DNA from: an uncultured bacterium
GTDB lineage: Bacteria > Patescibacteriota > Saccharimonadia > Saccharimonadales > Saccharimonadaceae
Assembly (NCBI GenBank): GCA_938045655.1
Contig: CALIMO010000088.1
Coordinates: forward strand, 1 to 7,390
Reading direction: 5' to 3'
Length of the DNA: 7,390 nucleotides
Positions 1 through 6,403 of this stretch are shown here, one piece after another. A model generated the notes under the pieces. It saw nothing but the letters and a program-made list of their open reading frames with translations. It was not told the origin of the DNA and did no database searches. Numbering within the stretch: the first letter of the stretch is position 1; each line of letters begins with the position of its first letter. Made by a program: the position numbers and the translations under genes.

Positions 1-3
1 ACC

Positions 4-39
4 AAAAAAGTCAATTATAGTTTTTAAAACAAAGACTAT
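4..39 (-). terminator. Possible weak terminator after the MarR gene
   Basis: Read on the minus strand, downstream of the MarR stop codon, arms at 31-39 and 17-25 can form a 9-position AT-rich stem with one C/A mismatch around a 5-nt loop. A run of six T follows at 9-4 after a short gap. The stem has almost no G+C, so it would be a poor intrinsic terminator. The same stretch holds a TTGACT hexamer (14-9, minus) that could be the -35 of a gene outside the window. Both readings are weak. Confidence 0.25.
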
Positions 40-51
40 TGTATTTTAGGG

Positions 52-477
52 TTACTTTTCATTTGCCTTATTCGAAATAATCTCAATCGCTTCGGTTAGC
101 AGATTCAGTTCTTTTAAAGAAATATCACCAAAGGTTTCTTCACACCATTTAACTAGAATTTGCTGCCGAATGTTTAGTTTTTCTTTACCTAGTTTTGTAA
201 TTTCAATTTCACGAATTCGCTTATCTTTCTGTGAGTTTTTCTTTAAAATTATTTTTTTCTCTTCCATTTTAACTAAAACTCGCGAAATATAGGCCTTATC
301 AACACCAATTTCTTTAGAGATTTCATCTTGCGGAGCAGAATAATTATAAATTTTGGTTAAAATTGTAGCCTCAATAGCCGAAATATCATTTTTCGAAAGC
401 TCGCGTGTTGCATATTTTTGTGCCGAGCGATAAATTGTATTAATTTTTTGTAATAAATCAAGAATCTTTTCTTCCAT
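52..477 (-). CDS. MarR-family winged-helix transcriptional regulator
   Basis: This 141-aa protein has the usual MarR size. Such proteins are dimeric DNA-binding repressors that usually release DNA when a small ligand or oxidant is sensed. The winged helix-turn-helix spans about residues 32-96. The helix-turn-helix is DEISKEIGVDKAYISRVLVKM (51-71), and the wing carries the family pattern N-x-x-D-K-R-x-R-x-I-x-I-T-x-x-G (81-97), matching the usual D-x-R…L-T-x-x-G. N- and C-terminal helices (about 1-30 and 98-138) would make the dimer interface. There is a single cysteine (C112), so two-cysteine redox sensing within one subunit is not expected. The gene is divergent from a YhgE/Pip membrane protein and shares a palindromic operator with it, so autoregulation plus control of the neighbour is the natural reading. 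The ATG has no Shine-Dalgarno but lies about 7 nt from its -10, which suggests a leaderless mRNA. The ligand is unknown. Confidence 0.92.
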   Translation of the reverse strand: MEEKILDLLQKINTIYRSAQKYATRELSKNDISAIEATILTKIYNYSAPQDEISKEIGVDKAYISRVLVKMEEKKIILKKNSQKDKRIREIEITKLGKEKLNIRQQILVKWCEETFGDISLKELNLLTEAIEIISNKANEK

Positions 478-483
478 AAAATA

Positions 484-512
484 AGTATACCAAATATTGT
501 TGACTTTTACAA
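484..512 (-). promoter_or_regulatory. Promoter of the MarR gene
   Basis: On the minus strand, a -35 TTGTAA (512-507) and -10 TATACT (489-484) are separated by 17 bp. The expected start point, about 7 nt beyond the -10, falls at or next to the first base of the ATG (477). No purine-rich ribosome-binding site lies between. The spacer and -35 are covered by the inverted repeat at 492-520, so the regulator probably represses its own promoter. Confidence 0.75.
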
Positions 513-520
513 CAATATTT
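492..520. promoter_or_regulatory. Perfect 11-bp inverted repeat, likely MarR operator
   Basis: The left arm AAATATTGTTG (492-502) and right arm CAACAATATTT (510-520) are exact reverse complements around a 7-bp spacer. Short outer arms GTATA (485-489) and TATAC (521-525) extend the symmetry with a 2-bp offset. Palindromes of this size between divergent genes are typical MarR dimer sites. The repeat covers the -35 and spacer of the YhgE/Pip promoter and the -35 and spacer of the MarR promoter, so one bound dimer could block both. Assignment to this regulator rests on position and symmetry, not on a known consensus. Confidence 0.82.
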
Positions 521-528
521 TATACAAT
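500..528 (+). promoter_or_regulatory. Promoter of the YhgE/Pip gene
   Basis: A -35 TTGACT (500-505), a 17-bp spacer and a -10 TACAAT (523-528) form a near-consensus housekeeping promoter. Transcription should start near 535, leaving a leader of about 36 nt before the ATG at 571. The -35 lies in the left arm and spacer of the operator, so this strong promoter should be off when the regulator is bound. Confidence 0.82.
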
Positions 529-561
529 AGAGTAATCATTGATAAATACAACTATTTTATT

Positions 562-567
562 AGGAGG
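562..567 (+). promoter_or_regulatory. Shine-Dalgarno of the YhgE/Pip gene
   Basis: AGGAGG ends 3 nt before the ATG at 571. It is a full-strength motif but closer to the start than the common 5-9 nt. It supports the chosen start, and marks this gene as SD-led, unlike its divergent partner. Confidence 0.75.
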
Positions 568-570
568 AAG

Positions 571-2577
571 ATGAAGAAATATTTTAGAAAAATAAAGCAA
601 AATCGTGTGCTTCTAGCCACTTTATTTATAGTAAGTTTTATTCCTGTTATCTATGCTGGAACTTTTTTGGCATCAATCTGGGATCCTTATTCAAAAATCG
701 AAAATCTAAAGATATCAGTAGTAAACGAAGATGAACCTGTCATTTTTAATGGTCAAAATATTGAACTTGGCAACAAAATTAGTGACAACCTTAAGCAATC
801 AAGAACTTTAAACTGGCAGTTTACGGATTTAAAAACAGCCGAGAAAGATTTGACCGATGGCGACACTTTCATGATTGTATATATTCCAAAAGATTTTTCG
901 AAAAATTCAGTTAGTTTTTTGGGAGAAAATCCACAAAAAGTAAATATTTCATTTAAGACAAATGTTTCGAAAAGTAAATCTGGCGAAGTGATTTCAACCA
1001 ACGCCGCACAAAAACTGAGCGAACAGGTTCGAGTGCAAATTAGTGAAAACTACAGTAAGATTTTACTTTCTCAACTTTCAAATGTTCAAAACGGTTTTTC
1101 GAAAGCAGCGAACGGTTCAGAACAAATCTCAAACGGGATTGGTAGTTTAGAGAATGGTTTGAATTCAGCAAATTCTGGAGTTATAAAACTAAAAAATGGC
1201 GCAGAAAAATTAAATTCAGCAAATCAGAAAATGGCCGAAGCAAGCAATAAACTTGCTTTTAGTGCAACCGAAATTTCAAACAAAACCAATCTTTTAAGCC
1301 AAAATAGCGAAAACTTACAGAAAGGATTGCAAGATTTTTCAGCCAAAAGTGAAGAATTTTCGAATGGTTTAAGCACACTAAACTCTGCAATAAGCGATAA
1401 TTCTGACGCAAAAAATCAAAGTGAACACTTATTGGAATTAAATCAAAAAGTAGCAAAAATGCACATTTTGGCTGAACGAACTAACGATCAGAATATTAAA
1501 AATCTTGCCGACGAGTTGGCGGTTTCGGCAAAAAATATTACCGCTGATGCCCAAAAAAATGCTAAAAAATCGCAAAACTTACAAGCGCAATTTTCGCAAA
1601 AAATTGTTCCAGCCGCACAAAGCTTAGCGCAAAATTCACGCAAAATACAAAATTCGCATAATTTGATTCTAGCGGGCGAAAAACAGCTTTCAACTGGAGC
1701 TGCAGCCTTCTCGACAAAAATGAACGAATTCAACGCTAATGAACAAAAAATCCCTGAAAGCACAGCTCAACTTTTGGGCGGAATTAATACTTTAGATTCA
1801 GGAATAAGCACACTAAATTCCGGCGCCGCAAAACTACAAGATGGTTCAAATCTATTGACTTCGCAACTTTCATCTGGCGCAGAAAAACTTTCGAAAATCA
1901 ATTTCTCAGACGAGTCTGCTAAAAATATCGCAACACCTGTTAAAAGTGAAATTTCAAATAATTCTGGAGATGCAACATACGGAAAAGCAATGGCTCCATA
2001 TTTCATCGCATTAGGTTTGTTTGTTGGGGCGATTTCGTTTAATATTGCGTTTCCGATCCAAAATAAGCCAAAAAATAATCGTTCAGCGTTTAAATGGTGG
2101 CTTTCAAGGGTAGGGATTATGGCTGGCTTTGCTGGAGCTGAAACTTTAGTTCTCACAATTATTTTTAGTGAGATATTCAACATTTCGCCTGCGGATATAA
2201 ATTCTTTTATTTTGAATTCTTATGTTTCGGCATTTTCATTCCTTTTGATTGTTCATGCATTAATGTTTGCTTTCAGCAGAGTTGGTCAGTTTGCTTCAAT
2301 CGTTTTCATGATTTTACAGCTTGCAAGTAGCGGAGGAATGTTCCCAATTGCAACAACACCTCAAATTTTCCAAAACATGACACCATTTATGCCACTTTAC
2401 TATTCACTAACCGCTTTCAGGCAAGCAATATTAGGCGGATTATCTCAACCAATTTTCGAAAGCTCCATCTTTAGTTTAATTATTTTCGGTTTAATTTTTA
2501 GTGTTATAAGCTTATTGGCATATTACGTTAAAATGAGCTCTAACGAAAACAAAACTCTTTCTAGCAATAAAATTTAG
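571..2577 (+). CDS. YhgE/Pip-family membrane protein (ABC-2-like)
   Basis: This 668-aa protein has YhgE/Pip architecture. There is one N-terminal membrane segment (about 14-36), then an outward-facing domain (about 37-165). A long Ser/Asn/Gln/Lys-rich helical region follows (about 166-450), with heptad-spaced L-x-x-G/N-G elements such as GIGSLENGLNSANSG and GISTLNSGAAKLQDG. Last come about five C-terminal membrane segments (about 474-498, 513-537, 545-568, 573-592, 631-653). The stretch SSGGMFPI…PFMPLYYSLTAFRQAI is typical of the family's ABC-2-like C-terminal domain. Related proteins include the lactococcal phage-infection protein Pip, Bacillus YhgE and EsaA of type VII secretion; transport or envelope roles are proposed but substrates are mostly unknown. 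No ATPase is adjacent. The divergent MarR gene and shared operator imply inducible expression, as for an export or stress module. No GC-rich terminator follows, so transcripts may continue into rplA. Family assignment is firm; the function is not. Confidence 0.88.
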   Translation: MKKYFRKIKQNRVLLATLFIVSFIPVIYAGTFLASIWDPYSKIENLKISVVNEDEPVIFNGQNIELGNKISDNLKQSRTLNWQFTDLKTAEKDLTDGDTFMIVYIPKDFSKNSVSFLGENPQKVNISFKTNVSKSKSGEVISTNAAQKLSEQVRVQISENYSKILLSQLSNVQNGFSKAANGSEQISNGIGSLENGLNSANSGVIKLKNGAEKLNSANQKMAEASNKLAFSATEISNKTNLLSQNSENLQKGLQDFSAKSEEFSNGLSTLNSAISDNSDAKNQSEHLLELNQKVAKMHILAERTNDQNIKNLADELAVSAKNITADAQKNAKKSQNLQAQFSQKIVPAAQSLAQNSRKIQNSHNLILAGEKQLSTGAAAFSTKMNEFNANEQKIPESTAQLLGGINTLDSGISTLNSGAAKLQDGSNLLTSQLSSGAEKLSKINFSDESAKNIATPVKSEISNNSGDATYGKAMAPYFIALGLFVGAISFNIAFPIQNKPKNNRSAFKWWLSRVGIMAGFAGAETLVLTIIFSEIFNISPADINSFILNSYVSAFSFLLIVHALMFAFSRVGQFASIVFMILQLASSGGMFPIATTPQIFQNMTPFMPLYYSLTAFRQAILGGLSQPIFESSIFSLIIFGLIFSVISLLAYYVKMSSNENKTLSSNKI

Positions 2578-2579
2578 TT

Positions 2580-2608
2580 TTGACTTTTTCTCAAAAAATT
2601 GTTATAAT
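2580..2608 (+). promoter_or_regulatory. Promoter of rplA
   Basis: A -35 TTGACT (2580-2585), a 17-bp spacer and an exact TATAAT (2603-2608) make this one of the closest-to-consensus promoters in the window, as expected for a ribosomal protein gene. The -35 begins 2 nt after the YhgE/Pip stop codon. The start point should be near 2615, giving a leader of about 55 nt. Confidence 0.85.
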
Positions 2609-2626
2609 TAAAAGGTTAATAATCAA

Positions 2627-2656
2627 TGTTGGGAGGCGCAAGCCGTTATTACCACA
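2627..2656 (+). promoter_or_regulatory. L1-binding mRNA leader (autogenous control element)
   Basis: The rplA leader can fold into an upper stem GGC/GCC (2635-2637 with 2642-2644) closed by a GCAA tetraloop (2638-2641). A lower stem forms between UGU(U)GG (2627-2632, one U unpaired) and CCACA (2652-2656). Between the stems is an asymmetric internal loop, GA (2633-2634) facing GUUAUUA (2645-2651). This repeats the L1-binding region of 23S rRNA, where GGUGGGAGGC faces GCCGACCUUGAAAUACCACC: GGGAGGC, GCCG and UACCAC recur in order. Ribosomal protein L1 is known to repress its own mRNA by binding such a mimic. Here the element ends just before the Shine-Dalgarno, so bound L1 would block ribosome entry. 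The fold and resemblance are read by eye; the mechanism is inferred from the known family. Confidence 0.85.
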
Positions 2657-2657
2657 G

Positions 2658-2663
2658 AAAGGA
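2658..2663 (+). promoter_or_regulatory. Shine-Dalgarno of rplA
   Basis: AAAGGA ends 7 nt before the ATG at 2671, an ordinary spacing. This selects 2671 over the upstream in-frame ATG at 2626, which lies inside the L1-binding leader. The site abuts the lower stem of that leader. Confidence 0.8.
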
Positions 2664-2670
2664 TAAGAAA

Positions 2671-3708
2671 ATGGCAAAGAAAAAAGCCGACTTGATCGAA
2701 GAAGCTAAAGCTCTTGGGCTTGAAGTTTCTGAAAAAATGACAATTGCTGAAATCAACGAAGCAATCAAAGGTGCTAAAGCTGCCGAGATTGCAGAAGAAA
2801 TTGTTGAAGCAGTTGAAACTGCAGAAGTATTAGAAGAAATTGTCGAAGAAATTGCTGAAGAAAAATTCGCAAAAAGCGGAAAACGAAGCAAAAAACACGC
2901 CGAGGAAGTTGCTGAGAAAGAAGCAAAAGAAGCTCGAAAAGCTGCTGGTGACACAACTCCACTTGATGGTTCTGAAGCAGTTGTTAAAAAGGGCCCAAAA
3001 CCAATTACACGACCACGAATTGAACGACGGGGCAAAAAATACCAAGAAGCTGCTAAAAAAGTTGAAAAAGATACTGTTTACAGCCTAAGCGAAGCTCTTA
3101 AACTTGCAACAGAAACTAACCCAGCTAAATTTGACGCTTCGGTTGAAATTCATGCTCGACTTGGTGTCGACCCACGACAAGCTGATCAAAATATTCGTTC
3201 AACAGTTATTCTACCAAACGGAACAGGTAAAGATGTAAAAGTTGCTGTTTTTGCTCCAGAAAATGAGCACAAAACCGCAAAAGATGCTGGCGCAAACATT
3301 GTTGGTGATGAAGAGTTCCTAAAACAACTCGACAAAGAAGAATTGAATTTCGATGTTCTTATTGCAACTCCAGCATACATGCCAAAACTTGGTAAATACG
3401 CACGACTTCTTGGCCCACGCGGATTAATGCCAAATCCAAAAGCCGGAACTGTTGCCGCTGATATTGCTAAAGCCGTTTCTGAAGCTAAAGCTGGTAAAGT
3501 TGAATACCGCGTAGATAAACAAGCGATCGTTCACCTTTCAATTGGTAAAGTTTCATTCGGAACAGAGAAACTTGAAGAAAACGCAAAAGCATTCTTTGAT
3601 AGCCTTGCTTCACAAAAACCATCTTCAATTAAAGGTGCTTACGTAAAAAGCGTTTCAATCGCAACTTCACAAGGTCCAAGTATTAAAACTGAAAATCCAA
3701 TTGCTTAA
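2671..3708 (+). CDS. rplA: 50S ribosomal protein L1 with long N-terminal extension
   Basis: L1 forms the mobile L1 stalk of the large ribosomal subunit, helps release E-site tRNA, and represses its own mRNA. From this start the protein is 345 aa. Residues 119-345 are a complete canonical L1 of about 227 aa: RRGKKYQEAAKK, then FDASVEIHARLGVDPRQADQ, the invariant LLGPRGLMPNPKAGTV, and VEYRVDKQAIVHLSIGKVSF near the end. Residues 1-118 are extra. They begin with a helix-loop-helix resembling HeH/SAP-type modules (about 5-36: DLIEEAKALGLEVSEKMTIAEINEAI), then an acidic Ala/Glu/Ile-rich helix, then a Lys/Arg/Glu-rich linker. An upstream in-frame ATG (2626) is rejected because it lies in the regulatory leader and lacks its own Shine-Dalgarno. 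The usual partner rplK is not adjacent. Most arginines use CGA, odd for a highly expressed gene. A promoter, leader and terminator of its own make it a monocistronic unit. Confidence 0.96.
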   Translation: MAKKKADLIEEAKALGLEVSEKMTIAEINEAIKGAKAAEIAEEIVEAVETAEVLEEIVEEIAEEKFAKSGKRSKKHAEEVAEKEAKEARKAAGDTTPLDGSEAVVKKGPKPITRPRIERRGKKYQEAAKKVEKDTVYSLSEALKLATETNPAKFDASVEIHARLGVDPRQADQNIRSTVILPNGTGKDVKVAVFAPENEHKTAKDAGANIVGDEEFLKQLDKEELNFDVLIATPAYMPKLGKYARLLGPRGLMPNPKAGTVAADIAKAVSEAKAGKVEYRVDKQAIVHLSIGKVSFGTEKLEENAKAFFDSLASQKPSSIKGAYVKSVSIATSQGPSIKTENPIA

Positions 3709-3731
3709 TTTTAAGCCTTTCGAAAAGCTCG

Positions 3732-3755
3732 CCCGTTCGGCGGGTTTTTCTTTTT
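3732..3755 (+). terminator. Intrinsic terminator of rplA
   Basis: The GC stem CCCG (3732-3735) pairs with CGGG (3741-3744) around the loop TTCGG. A T-tract follows, broken by one C (3745-3755). An A-run at 3723-3726 upstream can add pairs with the T-tract. The stem is short but has a compact loop and strong tail. It lies 23 nt past the rplA stop codon. Confidence 0.8.
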
Positions 3756-3782
3756 GATTTCGAAAGCTAAATCTGATATAAT
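3754..3782 (+). promoter_or_regulatory. Promoter of cysS
   Basis: A -35 TTGATT (3754-3759) and an exact TATAAT (3777-3782) are separated by 17 bp; TG one base upstream of the -10 also makes it an extended -10. The expected start (about 3789) is only 2-3 nt before the ATG at 3792 and no Shine-Dalgarno is present, so the mRNA looks leaderless. The -35 uses the last two T of the rplA terminator tail, and a TTTCGAAA octamer (3758-3765) overlaps the -35 edge. Confidence 0.82.
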
Positions 3783-3791
3783 AGTTTCAAT

Positions 3792-5192
3792 ATGCTAAAA
3801 TTCTACAATACGCCAAATCGAAAACTTGAAGAATTTCACCCAATAAACCCAAAAAATGTTAAAATTTACACTTGTGGACCAACAGTTTACGCCAGCCCAC
3901 ACATTGGCAACTGGGTAGCATTTATCTATTGGGATATTTTAGTTCGAACTTTGCGTTTAAACGGCTATAATGTTACTCGCACGATGAATATTACTGATGT
4001 CGGACATTTAGTTAGCGATAAAGATGATGGCGAAGATAAACTAGAAAAAGGCGCAAGGCGAGAAGGAAAAACAGCTTGGGAAGTTGCTGAATTTTATACG
4101 GCAGAATTTTTAAATGGAATACGAGAGCTCAATTTAATTAAACCCGAGAATCTTTCGAAAGCTACCGATTTTATTTCTGAACAAATTAAAATTATCGAAG
4201 AACTTTCGAAAAAAGGTTTTACTTATGAGACCAGTGATGGAATTTATTTCGATACAGCAAAATTCCCTCGTTATGCCAATTTTGCACATCTCGACTTAGA
4301 TAATTTAAAAGCTGGCGCACGCGTAAATTTCAACCCTGAAAAGCGAAATTTAAGCGATTTTGCACTTTGGAAATGGTCACCAGAAGGCCAAAAACGCGAC
4401 ATGGAATGGGAATTTCGCGGAAGAATGGGTTTTCCCGGTTGGCATTTGGAATGCTCGGCAATTGCGATTAATACTTTAGGTGAAACGATCGATATTCACA
4501 CTGGTGGTATTGACCATATCCCAGTTCATCACACAGACGAGATTGCTCAAAGTGAAACCTTCACAGGCAAGACTTTTTCGAATTATTGGCTGCATTGCAA
4601 TCATATGAAAAGTGAAGGGCGAAAAATTTCGAAATCACTTGGTAATGGTTTTAACCTTGAAGAGCTGAAATCTCGCGGATTTTCGCCAATAGATTTTAAA
4701 ATGTTTGTTTTACAAAGCCAATATCAAACCGAAAGTAACTTTAATTTTGAAAGCCTGCAAGCAGCTAAGAATCGGCTCAAAAATTGGCAGAACGTTGCAA
4801 ATATGCGTTGGCAAATTAAAGGAAGCGAAGGGGAAATTCCAAGTCTTGCTGCTAAAAATGCAATCCTTGAAGAGATTAATGAAAATCTCGACACGCCAAA
4901 AGCTTTAGCAAAAATTGATGAAGTTTTTAGTGAAATAATTAAAGCAAACCCCGAAAAACTAAATCACCAAAATCTAATTGAACTTTTAGAATTTATAGAC
5001 GATCTTTTGGGGCTAAATCTGCTTGGTTCAACGCCAGACATCTCAGACGAAATTAAACAGAAGATCATCGAAAGAAATGCTGCTCGTGCTGAAAAAGATT
5101 GGGCGAAAAGCGACAAAATTCGCGACGAATTGCTTTCGAAAAATATTATTTTACGTGATACGCCAAAAAAGAGTTTTTGGGAATATAAATAA
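3792..5192 (+). CDS. cysS: Cysteinyl-tRNA synthetase
   Basis: A class I aminoacyl-tRNA synthetase that activates cysteine with ATP and loads it on tRNA-Cys in the cytoplasm. At 466 aa it is full length (E. coli has 461). The N-terminal Rossmann fold shows CGPTVY (28-33) with C28, the HIGH-type motif as PHIGN (36-40), and MNITDVGH (65-72). The zinc ligands that select cysteine are placed as in E. coli: C28, C221 in GWHLECSA, and H246 and E250 in VHHTDE. The KMSKS loop appears as KISKSLGN (278-285). The C-terminal helical domain ends with DKIRDEL…ILRDTPKKSFWEYK, the usual CysRS ending. The zinc-site segment HTGGIDHIPVHHTDE differs from the common HGGGIDLIFPHHENE, a divergent subfamily signature, but no key residue is missing. 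The ATG is 10 nt from its -10 and has no Shine-Dalgarno. The gene is its own unit, ended by a bidirectional hairpin. Confidence 0.97.
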   Translation: MLKFYNTPNRKLEEFHPINPKNVKIYTCGPTVYASPHIGNWVAFIYWDILVRTLRLNGYNVTRTMNITDVGHLVSDKDDGEDKLEKGARREGKTAWEVAEFYTAEFLNGIRELNLIKPENLSKATDFISEQIKIIEELSKKGFTYETSDGIYFDTAKFPRYANFAHLDLDNLKAGARVNFNPEKRNLSDFALWKWSPEGQKRDMEWEFRGRMGFPGWHLECSAIAINTLGETIDIHTGGIDHIPVHHTDEIAQSETFTGKTFSNYWLHCNHMKSEGRKISKSLGNGFNLEELKSRGFSPIDFKMFVLQSQYQTESNFNFESLQAAKNRLKNWQNVANMRWQIKGSEGEIPSLAAKNAILEEINENLDTPKALAKIDEVFSEIIKANPEKLNHQNLIELLEFIDDLLGLNLLGSTPDISDEIKQKIIERNAARAEKDWAKSDKIRDELLSKNIILRDTPKKSFWEYK

Positions 5193-5194
5193 TA

Positions 5195-5225
5195 AAAATC
5201 AGCCTTCGAACTTTAGGCTGATTTT
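5195..5225. terminator. Bidirectional terminator between convergent genes
   Basis: AAAATCAGCC (5195-5204) and GGCTGATTTT (5216-5225) are a perfect 10-bp inverted repeat with an 11-nt loop. A further TAAT/ATTA pairing is possible with a one-base bulge. Rightward, T-rich sequence follows to 5240; leftward, on the minus strand, the arm runs into ATTTTTATTATTTAT. It begins 3 nt after the cysS stop codon and 14 nt past the stop of the opposing membrane-protein gene, so it can end both transcripts. Confidence 0.9.
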
Positions 5226-5238
5226 ATTATTTGTTTTT

Positions 5239-6375
5239 TTAATTGCCAATTTTCTTAAGAAGTTCAACAAATTTTTCTGAGTTTTCTTCACGCGTGCGGC
5301 GTTTTCGAGATTTCAATTGTTCTTGAACGAGAATTTTTATGCAAGCTGCTAAAGGAATTGCAAGGAGCGCTCCAAGTAGGCCAAAAGCATAAACGCCAAT
5401 TGTAAGGGCTACAAAAATTATTAGTGCTGAGAGCTGATTATTTCGAGCTTGAATCATTGGTGAAATTACATTATTTTCAACTTGTTGGTAAATTAAGAAA
5501 TAAATTAGGAAGAACAATCCCGCAGTTGGAGCATTTAATCCTAAAATTACGGCGGAAAGCAACCCAGCAATTGTGGCACCAACCATAGGAATCATTCCGA
5601 AAATAAAGAGTAAAACTGCAATTGGTGGAACTAAGGCGATTGGTAATCCAAAAATTAACGCTAAAATTGCCGTCGCAATTGAACCACAAGTTGCACTAAT
5701 TGAACAAATTGTAACGATGCTTGAAACATAGCCTGAAACTGCTCCATACATTCGCGAAAGAATCCTGCGGTGATCTTTTTCGAGCGTTTTATCGGTATAA
5801 AAAACTTTAAAGATTTTATCTATTAAGTCTGGTCCTTCAACGAGCATTAGAAATGCCATCGCAAGAATCATAAACAGAGAAATCAGCCAACTGACAATTG
5901 ATGCAATACTTCCGAAGAAGAAGTCACCTAGCTTTGAAACTGAAGAATTAATTGATCGAGTGATTGAATCAACTGCTTGCGAGATCATTCCTTCAAGGTG
6001 GTTTTCAACAATAAATCTGCGGATCCCAGACTCCTCACCAGTATAATTTTTAACAATTTGAGGCAAATCTTTCGAAAAATGTTTTACTTGATCAGCAATG
6101 ATTGGTGTAAGAAGCGAAATTAACGCGCCAAAAATTAGTACAATCGTAAGATAGGCGACTGCGGTAGCCGCCACGCGGTTTTTATTTGAACTAGGCAAAA
6201 TTTTTGTAATTCTTGCCACTGGGTCATTTAAAGCGAGAGCCAAAAAGGCCGCAATTATTATCATGATCAGAACGTCTTTTGCAACCCAAATTAATCCTGC
6301 AAAAATAATAAAACCAAAAATCACCAACCAAAAGCGAATTAGTGTTTTTGTATCGATTTCAATTTTAACTTTCAT
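5239..6375 (-). CDS. AI-2E/PerM-family membrane transporter
   Basis: This 378-aa polytopic membrane protein has the layout of the AI-2E (PerM/YdiK) family, which includes the autoinducer-2 exporter TqsA and several Na+/H+ antiporters; most members lack a proven substrate. There are two to three hydrophobic segments near the N terminus (about 14-50, 69-93). A soluble stretch follows (about 95-150), then a segment at about 155-180. The conserved C-terminal half (about 215-352) carries [28 protein letters not shown] (244-271), a [13 protein letters not shown] motif (297-309, family pattern Q-x-E…P-x-I), and [30 protein letters not shown] (315-344). The tail (351-378) is basic and probably cytoplasmic. 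It is convergent with cysS and divergent from dus, with no operon partner to suggest a substrate. A role in AI-2 export should not be assumed from the family name. The ATG lies one base from the expected transcript start and has no Shine-Dalgarno. Confidence 0.9.
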   Translation of the reverse strand: MKVKIEIDTKTLIRFWLVIFGFIIFAGLIWVAKDVLIMIIIAAFLALALNDPVARITKILPSSNKNRVAATAVAYLTIVLIFGALISLLTPIIADQVKHFSKDLPQIVKNYTGEESGIRRFIVENHLEGMISQAVDSITRSINSSVSKLGDFFFGSIASIVSWLISLFMILAMAFLMLVEGPDLIDKIFKVFYTDKTLEKDHRRILSRMYGAVSGYVSSIVTICSISATCGSIATAILALIFGLPIALVPPIAVLLFIFGMIPMVGATIAGLLSAVILGLNAPTAGLFFLIYFLIYQQVENNVISPMIQARNNQLSALIIFVALTIGVYAFGLLGALLAIPLAACIKILVQEQLKSRKRRTREENSEKFVELLKKIGN

Positions 6376-6382
6376 AAAAATA

Positions 6383-6391
6383 ATTATATCA
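6383..6391 (-). promoter_or_regulatory. Extended -10 promoter of the AI-2E-family gene
   Basis: On the minus strand TGATATAAT (6391-6383) is an extended -10. No good -35 is present; TTTCGA at 17-bp spacing is part of the palindrome at 6404-6411. The expected start, 7 nt beyond the -10, is at about 6376, immediately before the ATG (6375-6373), so the transcript should be leaderless. Confidence 0.72.
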
Positions 6392-6403
6392 TATTTTTTA
6401 AGT

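Noticed and set aside
1366..1840. Internal DNA repeat in the YhgE/Pip gene (AAGCACACTAAA at two places)
   Set aside because: It reflects the protein's heptad repeats (STLNS twice), not a mobile or regulatory repeat.
2571..2600. Terminator for the YhgE/Pip gene
   Set aside because: Only AT pairings such as TTTTT/AAAAA are possible, with no GC stem and no tail. The same bases are better explained as the rplA promoter.
2626..2670. Upstream ATG extending rplA by 15 codons
   Set aside because: These codons lie inside the L1-binding leader and no Shine-Dalgarno precedes them. The ATG at 2671 has AAAGGA at 7 nt and begins MAKKK.
2649..3045. Long minus-strand and alternate-frame open frames across the rplA extension
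   Set aside because: They are low-complexity shadows of a Glu/Lys/Ala-rich coding sequence and have no start signals.
5239..6375. Quorum-sensing (AI-2 export) role for the AI-2E-family protein
   Set aside because: The family name is historical and members have varied substrates. No luxS or signalling gene is in the window.
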